From: Pomphorhynchus laevis
Taxonomy: Eukaryota; Acanthocephala; Palaeacanthocephala; Echinorhynchida; Pomphorhynchidae
NCBI GenBank assembly: GCA_012934845.2
Contig: WNNJ02003812.1
Location: 1-64,000, forward strand
Direction of reading: 5' to 3'
Length of the DNA stretch: 64,000 nt
Of this stretch, positions 45,697 through 56,570 are shown piece by piece. The notes below the pieces were generated by a model that had not been told where the DNA came from, searched no databases, and saw only the letters and a program-made list of their open reading frames with translations. How positions within the stretch are numbered: position 1 is the stretch's first letter; each line of letters starts with the position of its first letter. The translations under genes were made by a program, and so were the position numbers.

Positions 45697-47991
45697 AGAT
45701 ATTTTCAGTTTGAGGCACTTTATCCAAATTACGCAAAAAGATTGTTTATTGTACATCTTCATGTGCTCTTTCGAATGGCGTGTATTTTTTTATGCGTTTT
45801 GGTTAAAAATTTAAAAATTTTAATTTTTTCATAAAAATTTAAAATTAAATTTAAATTTCAAAGTTAGAAACTTAATAATTTATTTTCAAATATTTTTTAT
45901 ATATCTTATCAATATATAATGATTTGAGATTTTTCTATGCTCTCACGAAAGAACACATTTATTTTTTTTATTAAAAAAGTTATTTGAATTTGAAATATCT
46001 CAAAATTTTGCAATGATAACATATAATTTTTATTGCGTTATCGTAAACAGCACAGTTATTTTGACTTAAGTTGAAAATATTAATATATTTGAATCATTCA
46101 AAAAAGAGTTATTTAAAATGTTCTTTTAAAATATGCATATTTTTGAGAATATTTTAATTTTGGTCAAACAATCGATCCCGAATAAGACATTAATCCATTT
46201 TGTTGCCACTAATCTTCATTATTCCTTTTATACCCCCTTTCTTTCCCTTCGCTTGATTTCGGTGAACCTCAACAGTTGGGGTCATATTTACTGGAATAGT
46301 GAATGAGTCCCGAAATTGTTGATGGTCAGCGACATCAAGCGGATAAGAGGAAAGGGGGATAAATATGTGATTAAATTATGCGGTTGCATTTAATAGGACT
46401 AACATATTCAAAACCGTTTTACTTATAATTTTTTAATAAGGCACAACGGTTGCAAATATTTACCGAATAAGTAAAATTATTGGCGTAGCTTAAAATTTCT
46501 TAGACACTCGAATATGAACTCTAATTTATTGTCATTTCGATGACGTCTGTGCCAAATGAATTCGACTGAATATGAGTCGATCATTGAGCGATGTGTACCC
46601 CATCGCTTTCTATTGCCTGATTTAAGCTGGTTCCATATTGACTCAATTTGTTGAGTATGAATTCCTTCTGAGCTAACAAAGTCAACTGAATGATTTACGG
46701 TTCGGTGTTCAAATCTGTATCCTTCTAGGCTTTGCCTACCACAATACCCTTTCCATAGATCTGAATGAATGATCGATCCAGGTAGTATGCACTGTTTTAT
46801 GCACTCGTTAAGAGTTTTAGCATTTCTATGATCGACAGCAAAAAGAAACACTTTATATGTCTCTCTACACACACCACCGAATACCCATTGTTGTGGCAGC
46901 ATGCGTCACCTATTATATTTCCGACGGACGAAAACTGTTTCATCGATCTCAACTATTATATTTTCGCCCCCTATCTTACATGGATTTTGTAATATTTCAT
47001 CAGCACAAGCATCGCGCATGTAACTATTGTAGTCAACAGTCGTGCTGTGATCAATCGCTAATTCTTCGCAAAATTCAATGTGGGTTAATTGTTTAGACCA
47101 ACAGTACATAAACATAATAGTTTTATGAAGCAGTAATCGTGCTCCTTCAAACCAAGTCCCACTTCGAACTGTAGTTGAAACGGAGCATTTCGATTTTTGG
47201 CATATCCAATATACATTATTACCTTTGATACTTAATGTCATTAGATGCTACGACATCATCTTATTTCTACAAAAGAAGATAAATATATAATTATTTCGAA
47301 CCAAATATAACTATTTTATACTACTTGGAATTAATCGATAATTCTGTAAAAACTTAACAGCATCTAATTCTGTAGCATTAGAACGTTTTTTTTTTGCAAA
47401 AGTTGGACAAAGTGCGTTAAACTGAAAAGACATGTTTCGCAATATCCACTCTAAATTAATATTATTAGACATCTAAAATTATGCAGTTATTCCAATAATA
47501 GCATCAAATTTTTACAAAAAGAATCGATTGATCAATCAAAATTGAAAAAATAAAAAATATTTGCAATTTGGAATAACTTTTTAAAGCAATATACAAATAA
47601 CTACATATTTAAAATATAGGCCATAGTGGATGTAGCGATTAGAATGGCGCGATATAAATAATAGGGTAGTATTGGTATTTTTCGAGATATTTTGAAATAA
47701 AATCTTTAATTTTAAGAAAAAATCAAAATTTAAATATTTTTTAAATCCTTTCTTGAAATATTTTTAAATGATTACAATTACAAAGGTTATTGACATATTT
47801 GAGTTTATTTGGACTTGAAAATTTTTTTAATTAGATTTTAAATTTTTATGAAAAAATTAAAATATTAATTTTTTTAGCCACAAACGCATTTATCCCAAAA
47901 AATTATACGCCATTCGAAAGAGCACATGAAGATGTACAATAAACAGACTTTTTGCGTGATTTGAACAAAGTGCCTCAAACTGAAAATACCA
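45697..47991 (-). mobile_element. Merlin DNA transposon
   Basis: A 2.3-kb element with terminal inverted repeats: 45697-45855 and 47835-47991 are reverse complements with scattered mismatches, sharing TATTTTCAGTTTGAGGCACT and TGTACATCTTCATGTGCTC. Inside is a DDE transposase of the ISXO2/IS1595 kind on the minus strand. 8-bp duplication ATATTTTG flanks it. Termini read AGATATTTTCAG and TGGTATTTTCAG. An imperfect 50-bp hairpin (46228-46278 with 46312-46362) lies between the transposase stop and the left end. Confidence 0.85.
46477..47241 (-). pseudogene. Merlin transposase, one in-frame stop
   Basis: Minus strand, one frame of about 254 codons interrupted by a single TGA at 46906-46908 within KYNR-stop-R, where the family has Gly (NRGR), a one-base change. 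Before it: Cys-containing N-terminal part (WICQKSKC), GTWFEG and IVEIDETVF with the first Asp. After it: QQWVFGGV, IIHSDLWKGYC with the second Asp, HTQQIESIWNQLK with the catalytic Glu, and a C-terminal EFIWHRRH. A possible upstream exon (about 47340-47449, starting MSFQFNAL) precedes a 55-bp intron-like gap. Cut-and-paste transposase; the catalytic triad is preserved, the reading frame is not. Confidence 0.85.
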
Positions 47992-47999
47992 ATATTTTG
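47992..47999 (+). repeat. 8-bp target-site duplication, right copy (Merlin)
   Basis: ATATTTTG, matching 45689-45696. Confidence 0.7.
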
Positions 48000-48009
48000 T
48001 TTTATTATT

Positions 48010-49720
48010 AATATTATTATTCAAATAATAATACACTGAGCAGTCAGAAGTATGTGCAGATGTTATGCTTAATCACCCTATGTCAAGAGCTAAAGAACAT
48101 CACTCTTTGACGTTCTTGGAACTAGAAAACGATTCCATTGTTAGGACAGCTAAATCAGTCTCTGATTTGGCCGGGTCATCGAGAATCGATTCATGTATTT
48201 AGAAGCAAATGTTGCTCTCTTTTAGGGAAACGTCAAGAAAACTAGCAGAAGCTTTGGCCGAGTTCGAAATTAAATTGGCATCCGTTCGTAGTAAACCAGA
48301 GGTACTTGAACCATTTGTTGCTTTAGGTTAATTGCTATTTCTAAGAAAAACAGAGGAATCCGTTAATTGGCGTGGCTGATGTCAGCCGACGAATAATTTG
48401 CAAGGCAACACTAGAAAAAATGAAATGTGACTAGCAGTACGTTGCTGGTGTAGATCAACTATGTGTTGATCTACACCAGATCAAAATTCCATTGCGAAAC
48501 GTTATAGAGATATGATAATTAATGTTGCGCCGATTTGTAGAGATTTGCAAAATCGACCCGTATGTTGCTTTTGTTGCCCTTTTTCATTCACTACAATGGA
48601 AATGTTACAATTTTAAAAAACAATTGAGTACAATGAACACCGATTGTTTCGACTAAAAGTGGTTATGGTAGACGAGATTTTAGCGACACTTACCCAACGA
48701 AAATTGAAAAATGACGTGACCACGCTACTGACATATCAAATAAAACTATGTTGAAACGGTGCCATGGATCCAACTTTCATAAAGTTGGATTCTTTAAGAA
48801 TGTAACTTTAAGAATGTGAGATTCTTACTCTTCGGTACACGTGAAGGATTAATGCTTTGGCAGTTATAGGATTACATTTCGAAACAGATAGTTCGATCAA
48901 GAAAGAAAGAGTTTAACAATCGGATATCTGAAGGTAAATCGAACTTTTCCTAGTTATTGATGCGTGAATACTTATTCTCAACTGCTTCAAGTGCTTCAAC
49001 GGGACTCAGTACCCTTCCACTCATTCGTGAAAGATACCGGCTGACGACAAACGAATTTCGTTACAATATAGCGACCATATGCGGTTGAGATCTAGAAGGT
49101 TTGTTATCGATGGTGTATGTAACGCTAGTTCTTCTTTATCACATTTATCGTCGTGTAAGCATGGGGGACTGCAAATTGTCCGCCATAACGTAACAAGGGA
49201 CATTGTAGATGGCAAGCTGAAAGAGTTGCCAAAAAGGTAGCAATAGAACTGCATTTGCAGAGAGACTTTGATGTTTGAAAATCGGACAACCACTTGTGAA
49301 AGAGAAACGATGATCGATATTGTGTGCAATGAATTATTTAAAGATCGATTCGATCGACGTTTTTCAACGTCGCCATATTTAATAGCTTTGGTATCATACT
49401 CCACATCTATAGTGTCAGCATTTGAGTATAATGAAAATCGCAAAAGATCGAAATATAAAGAAATAATATTCGATGTGAAGAGAAGTTCGTTTCCCTCATT
49501 TTCTCAGTTTCGGGTGGTCTTTGTTCATGCAATATACCTGTTCGAAAACAGGTAACCCGATTACAATCAGTTAAACAACAAATTCGAACTTTTACTGAGT
49601 GTATGTGCAGATTAAAGCGGGTTATTGGCTTAACGCTTGGCCATGCTAGTTCCATTGCATACGAGGATTACGTTTCGGTTCAGAGAATATCAGATCTCTT
49701 CGTTGTCGAGTTGCCGGGTA
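48010..49720 (+). other. Decayed coding fossil of unknown class
   Basis: Less AT-rich than its surroundings, with protein-like plus-strand pieces scattered over three frames: HHSLTFLELENDSI near 48090, LAEALAEFEIKLASV near 48250, and a 95-codon open stretch at 49268-49555. No motif is firm enough to assign a family; a gag-like or host pseudogene origin are both possible. Contains hairpins at 48445-48479 and 48768-48790. Confidence 0.3.
48445..48479. repeat. 15-bp hairpin
   Basis: Arms 48445-48459 and 48465-48479 are perfect complements around TATGT. Confidence 0.9.
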
Positions 49721-50559
49721 AATGATTGCAGCATACCAGCTGTTTCTTAAATGGAGGATGGAAGCATCAACGAATTATTTATAATTTCGCCGTCTGTGGA
49801 ACTTGCCTTTTAATCTTTTTAATTTATAAATATAATCACTGTTTTATTAGAGAGTATTTATATTGTTTTTATTATTTATGTTTTATCAAACATTTTTATA
49901 TGCGTTAAATGATGCATTAAAGAGATAAATCCATATAAGAATCATATCGAAAACTTAGATGTGTCTAAGATATTAGATACGTACTAGATACATATAGATT
50001 TCCATTTTTCGCACTACCGCTGTTGAACGGTTTGCAGTACATCCTTGCTGCTTTGGGATCAATGACGTGGTTCTATCTTAGACTCATACTGGAATCTATG
50101 CACATCAATTTTCAACTCAAGATAATGGATAGTAATAAATGATAGCATGGACTAGTCAAGTAAATTGCGAAAATTCTTCTAGATTCGTTCTCCCTAAAAA
50201 TATTATAGCATTCTTCTGTTTATTATTAAATTTATTATTAAATTTATTGCGAATAATCGATATTTGTTATTTATAATTTATTTTTTATATTTTATCATTC
50301 ATAGTTTATTATAAAAAATTAAAAAATACATAAGAGCATGGCAAAAACGGCTAAAATGTTATTGATAATTTTCGACATCTTTGAATCATCTGTTTACTAG
50401 ACATCTTATCTTATAGTACTTTTTCTTATTACGACTCCTGTTTCCATCAAGGATGCTGATCGATTATAATGGCAGGATTTGGGAGGTACATAGTATACGT
50501 GTAGCTAATTTTTATGAGAAAAAATTATGAGAAATTATAATTATGAGAAACCTAAATTA
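49721..50559. other. AT-rich spacer, nothing assigned
   Basis: No coding segment or named repeat seen. Confidence 0.45.
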
Positions 50560-50735
50560 AAAAATGTTATTAAATTAAATGTTATTAGAAAATATTATTA
50601 AATGTTATTAAATGTTTATTAGATGTTATTAAAAAATGTTAATAAATGTTATTAAATGTTATTAAAAAATGTTATTAAAGGTTATTAAAAATGCTATTAA
50701 ATGTTATTAAAAATGTTATGAAATTAAAAATTGTC
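50560..50735. repeat. Degenerate AATGTTATTA-type minisatellite
   Basis: About fifteen imperfect copies of a roughly 10-13-bp AAATGTTATTA unit, directly before a Penelope-like fragment. Confidence 0.8.
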
Positions 50736-50779
50736 AAAATTATTTAAAGCTATTAATAAAAACAACATTTAATAACTAG

Positions 50780-51165
50780 AATTTATAACATTTTGGCAAT
50801 GACATTAGACAAATAAACGGTGTTCCAATGGGAGGTAATAGTAGCCCAATTATAGCTGACTTGTTTTTAAGCTTTATAGAATATGAATTTGTTCATAACT
50901 GTGTAAAAACTAAATCTAAACAATATAAATATATGAAATATATGTTTCGATACATTGATGATATATGTGTATTTAATTCTAGCGATTTTTATTCAATTAG
51001 TGAACAAATTTATCCAGAAAGCCTTATTCTTAACAAAACCAATATTAATGATAAAAAGGTGTATATCTAGATATGAACATTAAATTAACATTCAATTAAA
51101 ACTACTATTAATTTATATCGTAAAGATGACATTTAAATTTACAATAAACATATTTTTGTTTATTT
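50780..51165 (+). mobile_element. Penelope-like element fragment P5, RT palm
   Basis: The segment 50828-51070 carries MGGNSSPIIADLFLSFIEYE and YMFRYIDDICVF, the palm with its catalytic Asp pair; the tail resembles the start of P1. The GGNxSPxxADLxLS style is that of the Naiad-like group rather than canonical Penelope. It ends near 51165, without the structured motif. It lies 400 bp upstream of the poly(A) polymerase exon, possibly in its 5' intron. Confidence 0.75.
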
Positions 51166-51558
51166 TTTTGGTCCATAGTAGGACCGTATATGTGTAGCTA
51201 ATTTTTAGGATTTCGACCCAATTTATGCTGATATTCGTTGAAAGTATCTCTTTGATAATAAAATTCTGAATTTACTAATTAAAATCCAAATTGAATTATA
51301 ATCCAAAATATATTAAGTAATTAATATTTAACAAATTATCATACATAATTTAATTTCAAAATAAATTAATTTTTAACATAACACGGCATTGTTGATTACA
51401 GTTTGTATTATATTGGATTATATTATATACATCCCAATATATTATGTATTTGAATTATAAACTTTGGATAAATATTTTTAAATATTTAAATTTAAAAGAA
51501 TTTTATATTTCTTTTCACTGAAATTTTGTCTTACATGCTGCTTTCATTATCTTTATAG

Positions 51559-53368
51559 TTCATCTGGCTTTCCATCAAGCACGTCGTTTCATGATGAACC
51601 CTTATCTACGAAGGAGCCTTCTACTACAGATATTCAACTTACGGATTTATTATCTAAAACACTTGTTTCCTATAATATATATGATACAAATGAGGAAATG
51701 TCACATAGAATGAGCGTACTAAGTCGAATTAATCAGCTGTTTAACGATTGGATCAAAGAAATTTCGCTTGTTAAAAATATGCCTAGCGAAGCAGCGGATT
51801 CTGTTTGTGGAAAAATCAATACGTTTGGTTCATTTCGACTCGGTGTTCATACTCGAGGTGCTGATATTGATACATTGTGCATAGCTCCGCGAAATGTGAA
51901 TCGTGAGGATTTTTTCAAATGTTTCGCAGATGTATTACGAAAGCATCCGTGTGTTAGAAATCTACAGTCTATTCATGACGCATTTGTTCCAGTCGTTAAA
52001 CTGGAATTCGATGGCATTGAATTGGATATGGTTTTCGCGAGAATTACTAACGGATATGTTCCCGACGATTTTCAATTAAGAGACAATAGTGTTTTAAAAA
52101 ATCTGGATGAACGCTGTATACGGAGTTTGAATGGAAGCCGCGTTACCGATGAAATTTTGGATCTTGTTCCCGACATTGATCAATATCGTTTGGCGTTGAG
52201 AACGATAAAATTATGGGCACGACGATGTGGTGTTTATAGCAATGTATTAGGATATCTTGGTGGTGTAACATGGGCTCTGCTGGTAGCTCGTCTGTGTCAA
52301 CTATATCCTACAGCACTTGCCTCTCGATTGGTAGATCGTTTTTTCCGTGTTTATAGTCAATGGAATTGGCCGAATCCCGTAATGATCAAGCCAATCGAAG
52401 ATGCCAATTTCGGATACCCGGTTTGGGATCCAGTTAGTAGACCCGCAGACAGATTTCATCTGCTACCTGTCATAACACCAGCCTATCCTCAACAGAACAG
52501 TACACACAACGTTACAAAATCAAGCAAATTAATTATCATTGAGGAAATGAAAAGGGCAGTCGATATAATGGAAAAGATATACAGATCCGATTGCACGTGG
52601 GACGATCTCTTTGCTGGAAGAGATTTTTTTAAAATCTATAAACATTATCTATTTATTATAATGTTTGCAAGTGACGCCGATGACCTTGAAGGCTGGAACG
52701 GATTAGTAGAGTCTAGATTACGATTTCTTGTTGCCTATCTTGATAACAATCCCGGTATCGAATGTGCCCATCTCTATACTAAGAAGACATCAATAAATGA
52801 TAAATGTAATCAAGCATATCCTAACGCCGTTGTTTGGCCGATTGGCTTAAAGTTTCATGCGACAATTGCATCGAATTCATCAACGGTCATCAACCAATAC
52901 AACTCATCAGCTACTACCGCAAATACTGATGTTGCAGATAATAATGCTAATACCTTACCACCCTCACAAACGTGCACAAATTTAGACCCGTCATCACAAC
53001 ATAGGGATCCAAACGATTATCCAGACAATCATGTCGTTCAACCTACTGCGGCTTCTATAACACGTAAGAGTGTGGACCTTACAATGGAAATATATAGATT
53101 TGTTAGCACAATTAAATCTATTGCAAGTACCAGATCTCTACCTGTAGATCGAGTTAGTATTTACGGGGTCTATAGAAAACGAGCTCAGATAGGAACTTTG
53201 ATAGACCTGAATAGCACGTCTACAATTCAGTTAAATCAGAATGTTGTCTCTTCTGCGAATGCTGATCAGCACACGGCAGATTCGGGTGTCGATACATCTC
53301 CGGTAAATAATGAATCTGAAGAAGATTTGGTTAGGCATCCTCCGAAACGATGCAAATTATCAGCTTGA
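51559..53368 (+). CDS. PAPOLA: Canonical poly(A) polymerase
   Basis: Nuclear poly(A) polymerase, which adds the 3' poly(A) tail to mRNA precursors. The exon opens after a TTTATAG acceptor (51558) and runs 602 codons to TGA; the first split codon and the start Met lie in an upstream exon that I could not place. Numbering from the Met at 51698: nucleotidyltransferase motif FGSFRLGVHTRGADIDTLC (43-61; Asp56 and Asp58), third catalytic Asp110 in GIELDMVFAR, SLNGSRVTDEIL, then the central domain (LGYLGGVTWALLVARLCQLYP) and RNA-binding domain with ITPAYPQQNST and WPIGLKFHA. The C-terminus is short compared with vertebrate enzymes and Ser/Thr/Asn-rich, ending in a PPKRCK basic patch that may be a nuclear signal. 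Very strong family match. Almost the whole protein is one exon. Confidence 0.95.
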
Positions 53369-53516
53369 ACGTAAACCAGATTTTATGTACATTACTATCG
53401 ATTAACACTTACTACTATATATACATATTGAACCAAGTATCTTTGTTGATAATCAGATTACACTGTAAGAAATTATTTAATGTTCGATTTTAATGTGTTA
53501 AATTAATTATTAGAGC

Positions 53517-53522
53517 AATAAA
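53517..53522 (+). terminator. Poly(A) signal AATAAA of the poly(A) polymerase gene
   Basis: AATAAA about 150 bases after the stop, followed by a TTATTTTTTATTGTTTC stretch suited to cleavage and polyadenylation. Confidence 0.65.
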
Positions 53523-55316
53523 CATTTTCGAGTTATTTTTTATTGTTTCATTGTCTATATAATCGAATGTATTTGAAAATACGATCATTAAGTTACGATA
53601 TGTTCTAACTATTACATATACATTATGGTAACGCTTATTAAAATAACAATTCGAATGTTTGTTTGCACGCAGTCAAATGTTCGTTTAAGAACGATTTAAA
53701 TGTTCGTTTGCACGCAGCTTGCATTTTCAGAACAATTTCAAAATACAAAAGTTAGAAATAAAGGGCATTTATTAGATCCCTATGTTTTTAAGTGGATAGA
53801 AATGAGCACATGGCAAAATCAGATAATCTTATTTTTAAACAGAAAACATTGAATGAGATTCTATCTGTTAAGTGACTTGTATTTCGAAATGTAAAGTTAC
53901 TATATTCAGATGTATTAAACATAGTTAGTGAGCTATGGACACGATAAGAACGTTTATAGGAACAGAGGATTTTAAAAACTACATTTTTTATCGGACTGTA
54001 TAAATTGTAATGCATTTCGATTCATGAATTTATGACTTGATTTAGATTTTGATTTTAAATTCTAAATATATAAAAGGTGAAAACTATGAAAATTATAGGA
54101 TTAGTCCCAATACAAAATATTACTATTCAATATTAGGGTTAATATTACTAGTCACTGTTCATTCTCTCTCAGTTAAACTTGCTAAAATTTAGTAAAATTT
54201 GCAATCGTTTTCGAGAAAGTGTTAACAGTTACTTGTCATACAATGACAAGTCTTTAAATGAAAGGTGGTATAATGAATTGTCAGTTAGTTCCATGAAAAG
54301 TCAATGCCAGATTAGTTTTACGATTCAAATTGGAAAGAAATGAGCACATGACAAAATCGTATAAAAACGAAATCGCGTAACAGAAATGAACCAATCCTGA
54401 ATTATTGATTCTCAATAACATTAAAGAGACGAACTGAACAATTGTATTTTAAACTAAACTTAGATAGATGAGATGCAGCACAAATCAAATTGAAAAGTTA
54501 TTGGACGAAATAAAACGTAGATTAAAATCAAAAACAAAAATTACATGATATACGTTTTTTGAAAAATGCCAATCAAGCCTGGTTTGTAATTGATGTGAAT
54601 TGAAATTTGTATTCAGTAAAAAAGGAAAAAGAATTATCAATTAAAATGTAGATTTGTTTCGTTATTGTTAATTCAAGCATTAAACATGGTTACTAATTGA
54701 TAAAGACAAAAAATATTTAGATTGTGCTGTCTAACCTGGAAGGGTTTAATCTGATAATGTGAAGTCAATAATTTAAAAATTACAAATAGATGCAGACTTA
54801 TACATTTGGAATTTCATCGATCCTGAGAAACATAAAGCTCAGCAGGATACGTCAAGCGAATGAATTGGCAAAACAAAATCGATAAAATTTTATATATTAT
54901 TCAGAGAAAATAGACAGAATCATTTATCCACACAAATTCGGATATAAAATTAACAATTCCCAGGTATTCCCAAATAATTTCGTCATGCAACTAATTAAAT
55001 TCATATTTAAAGTATTGTAATTTAATTCATATTTAAAGTATTGTATTTTACATTAATTTTTTTATTTAAAATACCCATTTATTTCTTCTTAATTAACAAA
55101 ATCTACAAGAACAAATAAATTAGTTTTATTCCAAAATAAACTATTTTTTTTCGTTCATGTAAATTTAGCAATTTTTTTAAATGTTCATAATTTTAAATGT
55201 GTAAAAATGAAACGAATCTACCTTATTGAGGTATAATACATGTTATATGATTGTGTAGTATGGGTCAGCTAAAGTGTTAGCTAACGATTAATATTTTTAT
55301 ATAAATATTAAATTTT
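53523..55316. other. Intergenic region with a short dispersed repeat
   Basis: No gene recognised. The stretch AAATGAGCACATGRCAAAATC occurs at 53800 and 54340. A small duplication (TGTTCGTTTGCACGCAG-like) is near 53655-53720. A hairpin lies at 54231-54251 (9-bp arms). Confidence 0.45.
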
Positions 55317-55490
55317 ATTCTGATTAAAGGAATCGGGAAGACTAAAACAGCATAAACTGACTATATGATGTTTCGATTTTTGAGCCTCATCAGTAGGGTG
55401 ATGCGGCACAACTGGATTGAAGTGCATCACCTATAGACAGCTCAATAAGTCCTTCTAGTACACATTCATTTACTAGGAACTAACACTGGT
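55317..55490 (-). mobile_element. Partial copy of the hammerhead-bearing repeat
   Basis: Direct, diverged copy of about 55628-55795 of the adjacent foldback element, lacking its first 30 bases. It contains a hammerhead-like core on the minus strand (55344-55395). Confidence 0.7.
55344..55395 (-). ncRNA. Hammerhead-like RNA core 1
   Basis: Minus strand: CTGATGA (55387-55393), a GGCTCAAAAATC stem II region (weak pairing), GAAA, then a stem III region ending TATGCTG. The stem is decayed compared with core 2. Confidence 0.4.
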
Positions 55491-55653
55491 GAGAGTATTC
55501 ATCACGAATAATTCACTCATCAAGACCTAACACTTAGGATTTAAAAGCACTCTTATCAAGCGCAAACACCAAGCTCCATTGCTGGTAGTAATTAAACAGA
55601 TGACCTACTTTTCCCGCCAATTTCTATTCTGAGTGAAGGAATTGGGAAGATTC

Positions 55654-55702
55654 AAACAGCATAAACTGACTATATGCTGTTTCGACTTTTGTCTCATCAG
55701 TT
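55654..55702 (-). ncRNA. Hammerhead-like RNA core 2, best preserved
   Basis: Minus strand: CTGATGA (55694-55700), stem II GAC-AAAA-GTC, GAAA (55680-55683), stem III CAGCATA (55673-55679) with TATGCTG (55657-55663) and a 9-base loop, then TT as possible cleavage position. All invariant core bases of a type I hammerhead are present in order. Stem I is the weak point: only one pair forms directly next to the core. Confidence 0.5.
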
Positions 55703-55881
55703 GGGTGATGCGGCACAACTGGATTGAAGTGCATCACCCATAGATAGCTTAATAAGTCCTTCGTGTACACATCCATGCACTAGGAACTAACACATGGAAC
55801 GAAGTATATGGATGTCTTCTAGAAAGACTTATTGAGTTGTCTATGGGTGTTGCACATCAACCCAATTGTGCAGCAGCCCCC

Positions 55882-55933
55882 TACTAATGAGACTCAAAAG
55901 TTGAAACAACATATAATCAGTTTATGCTGTTTG
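55882..55933 (+). ncRNA. Hammerhead-like RNA core 3
   Basis: Plus strand of the right arm: CTAATGA (one change from CTGATGA), stem II region GACTCAAAAGTT, GAAA (55903-55906), then a weakened stem III with TTTATGCTG (55921-55929). One invariant base is lost, so it is probably inactive. Confidence 0.4.
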
Positions 55934-55986
55934 AATCTTCCCAATTCCTTCAATCAGAGTAGAAATGGGCGTGAAAAGTAGGTCAT

Positions 55987-56570
55987 ATGATTTCAATTTA
56001 TATTTCTACATATTTTATGTATCAATATTTTACAATATCGCAAATACTGAAGTAAATAATAGCATGTAAATCATATTATTTTCAAATTACACAAAATATA
56101 TTTCCCTTTAAAAAATGGTATCTGAATATGGCGTATATAATTTCGCATATGTGCATTGCAATACTTAGAAAATGCATGACATGCTTTAAAAGATACATTT
56201 AGCAACAATGTAAATTTGTAATACTCATAAATTATTAAAAATATATTAAAGTCAGAATGAAAATGTAAAGCTATAATATTCTAATATTAATGTTATTAAT
56301 GTAATTGTTAATTATCCAATTTATCAATGAATTACATTTATGAATAAATGTAATTGTTGTATGTAACAGTTGTATGTAATGATGTAACAGTTGTATGTAA
56401 ATACAACTGCATATTTTCAAATCGGTGGTTCAATAACTCCACTGTGCTGATTGTTCTTGGATATTTAAAAATTTAAAATACAGATAAGGATTGATATATT
56501 TCTATAATATAGTTTTACTGGAACAAAGAAAATAATTATCATTTATTTAAAAAGTACAATATTTCGATAT
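55987..56570. other. AT-rich spacer
   Basis: No gene recognised. A hairpin at 56330-56355 has 12-bp arms and a 2-base loop. Confidence 0.5.

Larger units (their letters stand above)
55600..55986. mobile_element. Foldback element with hammerhead-like arms
   Basis: Arms of about 190 bp form an imperfect inverted repeat: ATGACCTACTTTTC at 55600 and its complement GAAAAGTAGGTCAT ending at 55986. Each arm holds a hammerhead-like core, on the minus strand in the left arm and on the plus strand in the right arm. No coding part. Looks like a nonautonomous foldback or tail-to-tail pair of a repeat whose third copy is at 55317-55490. Confidence 0.75.
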
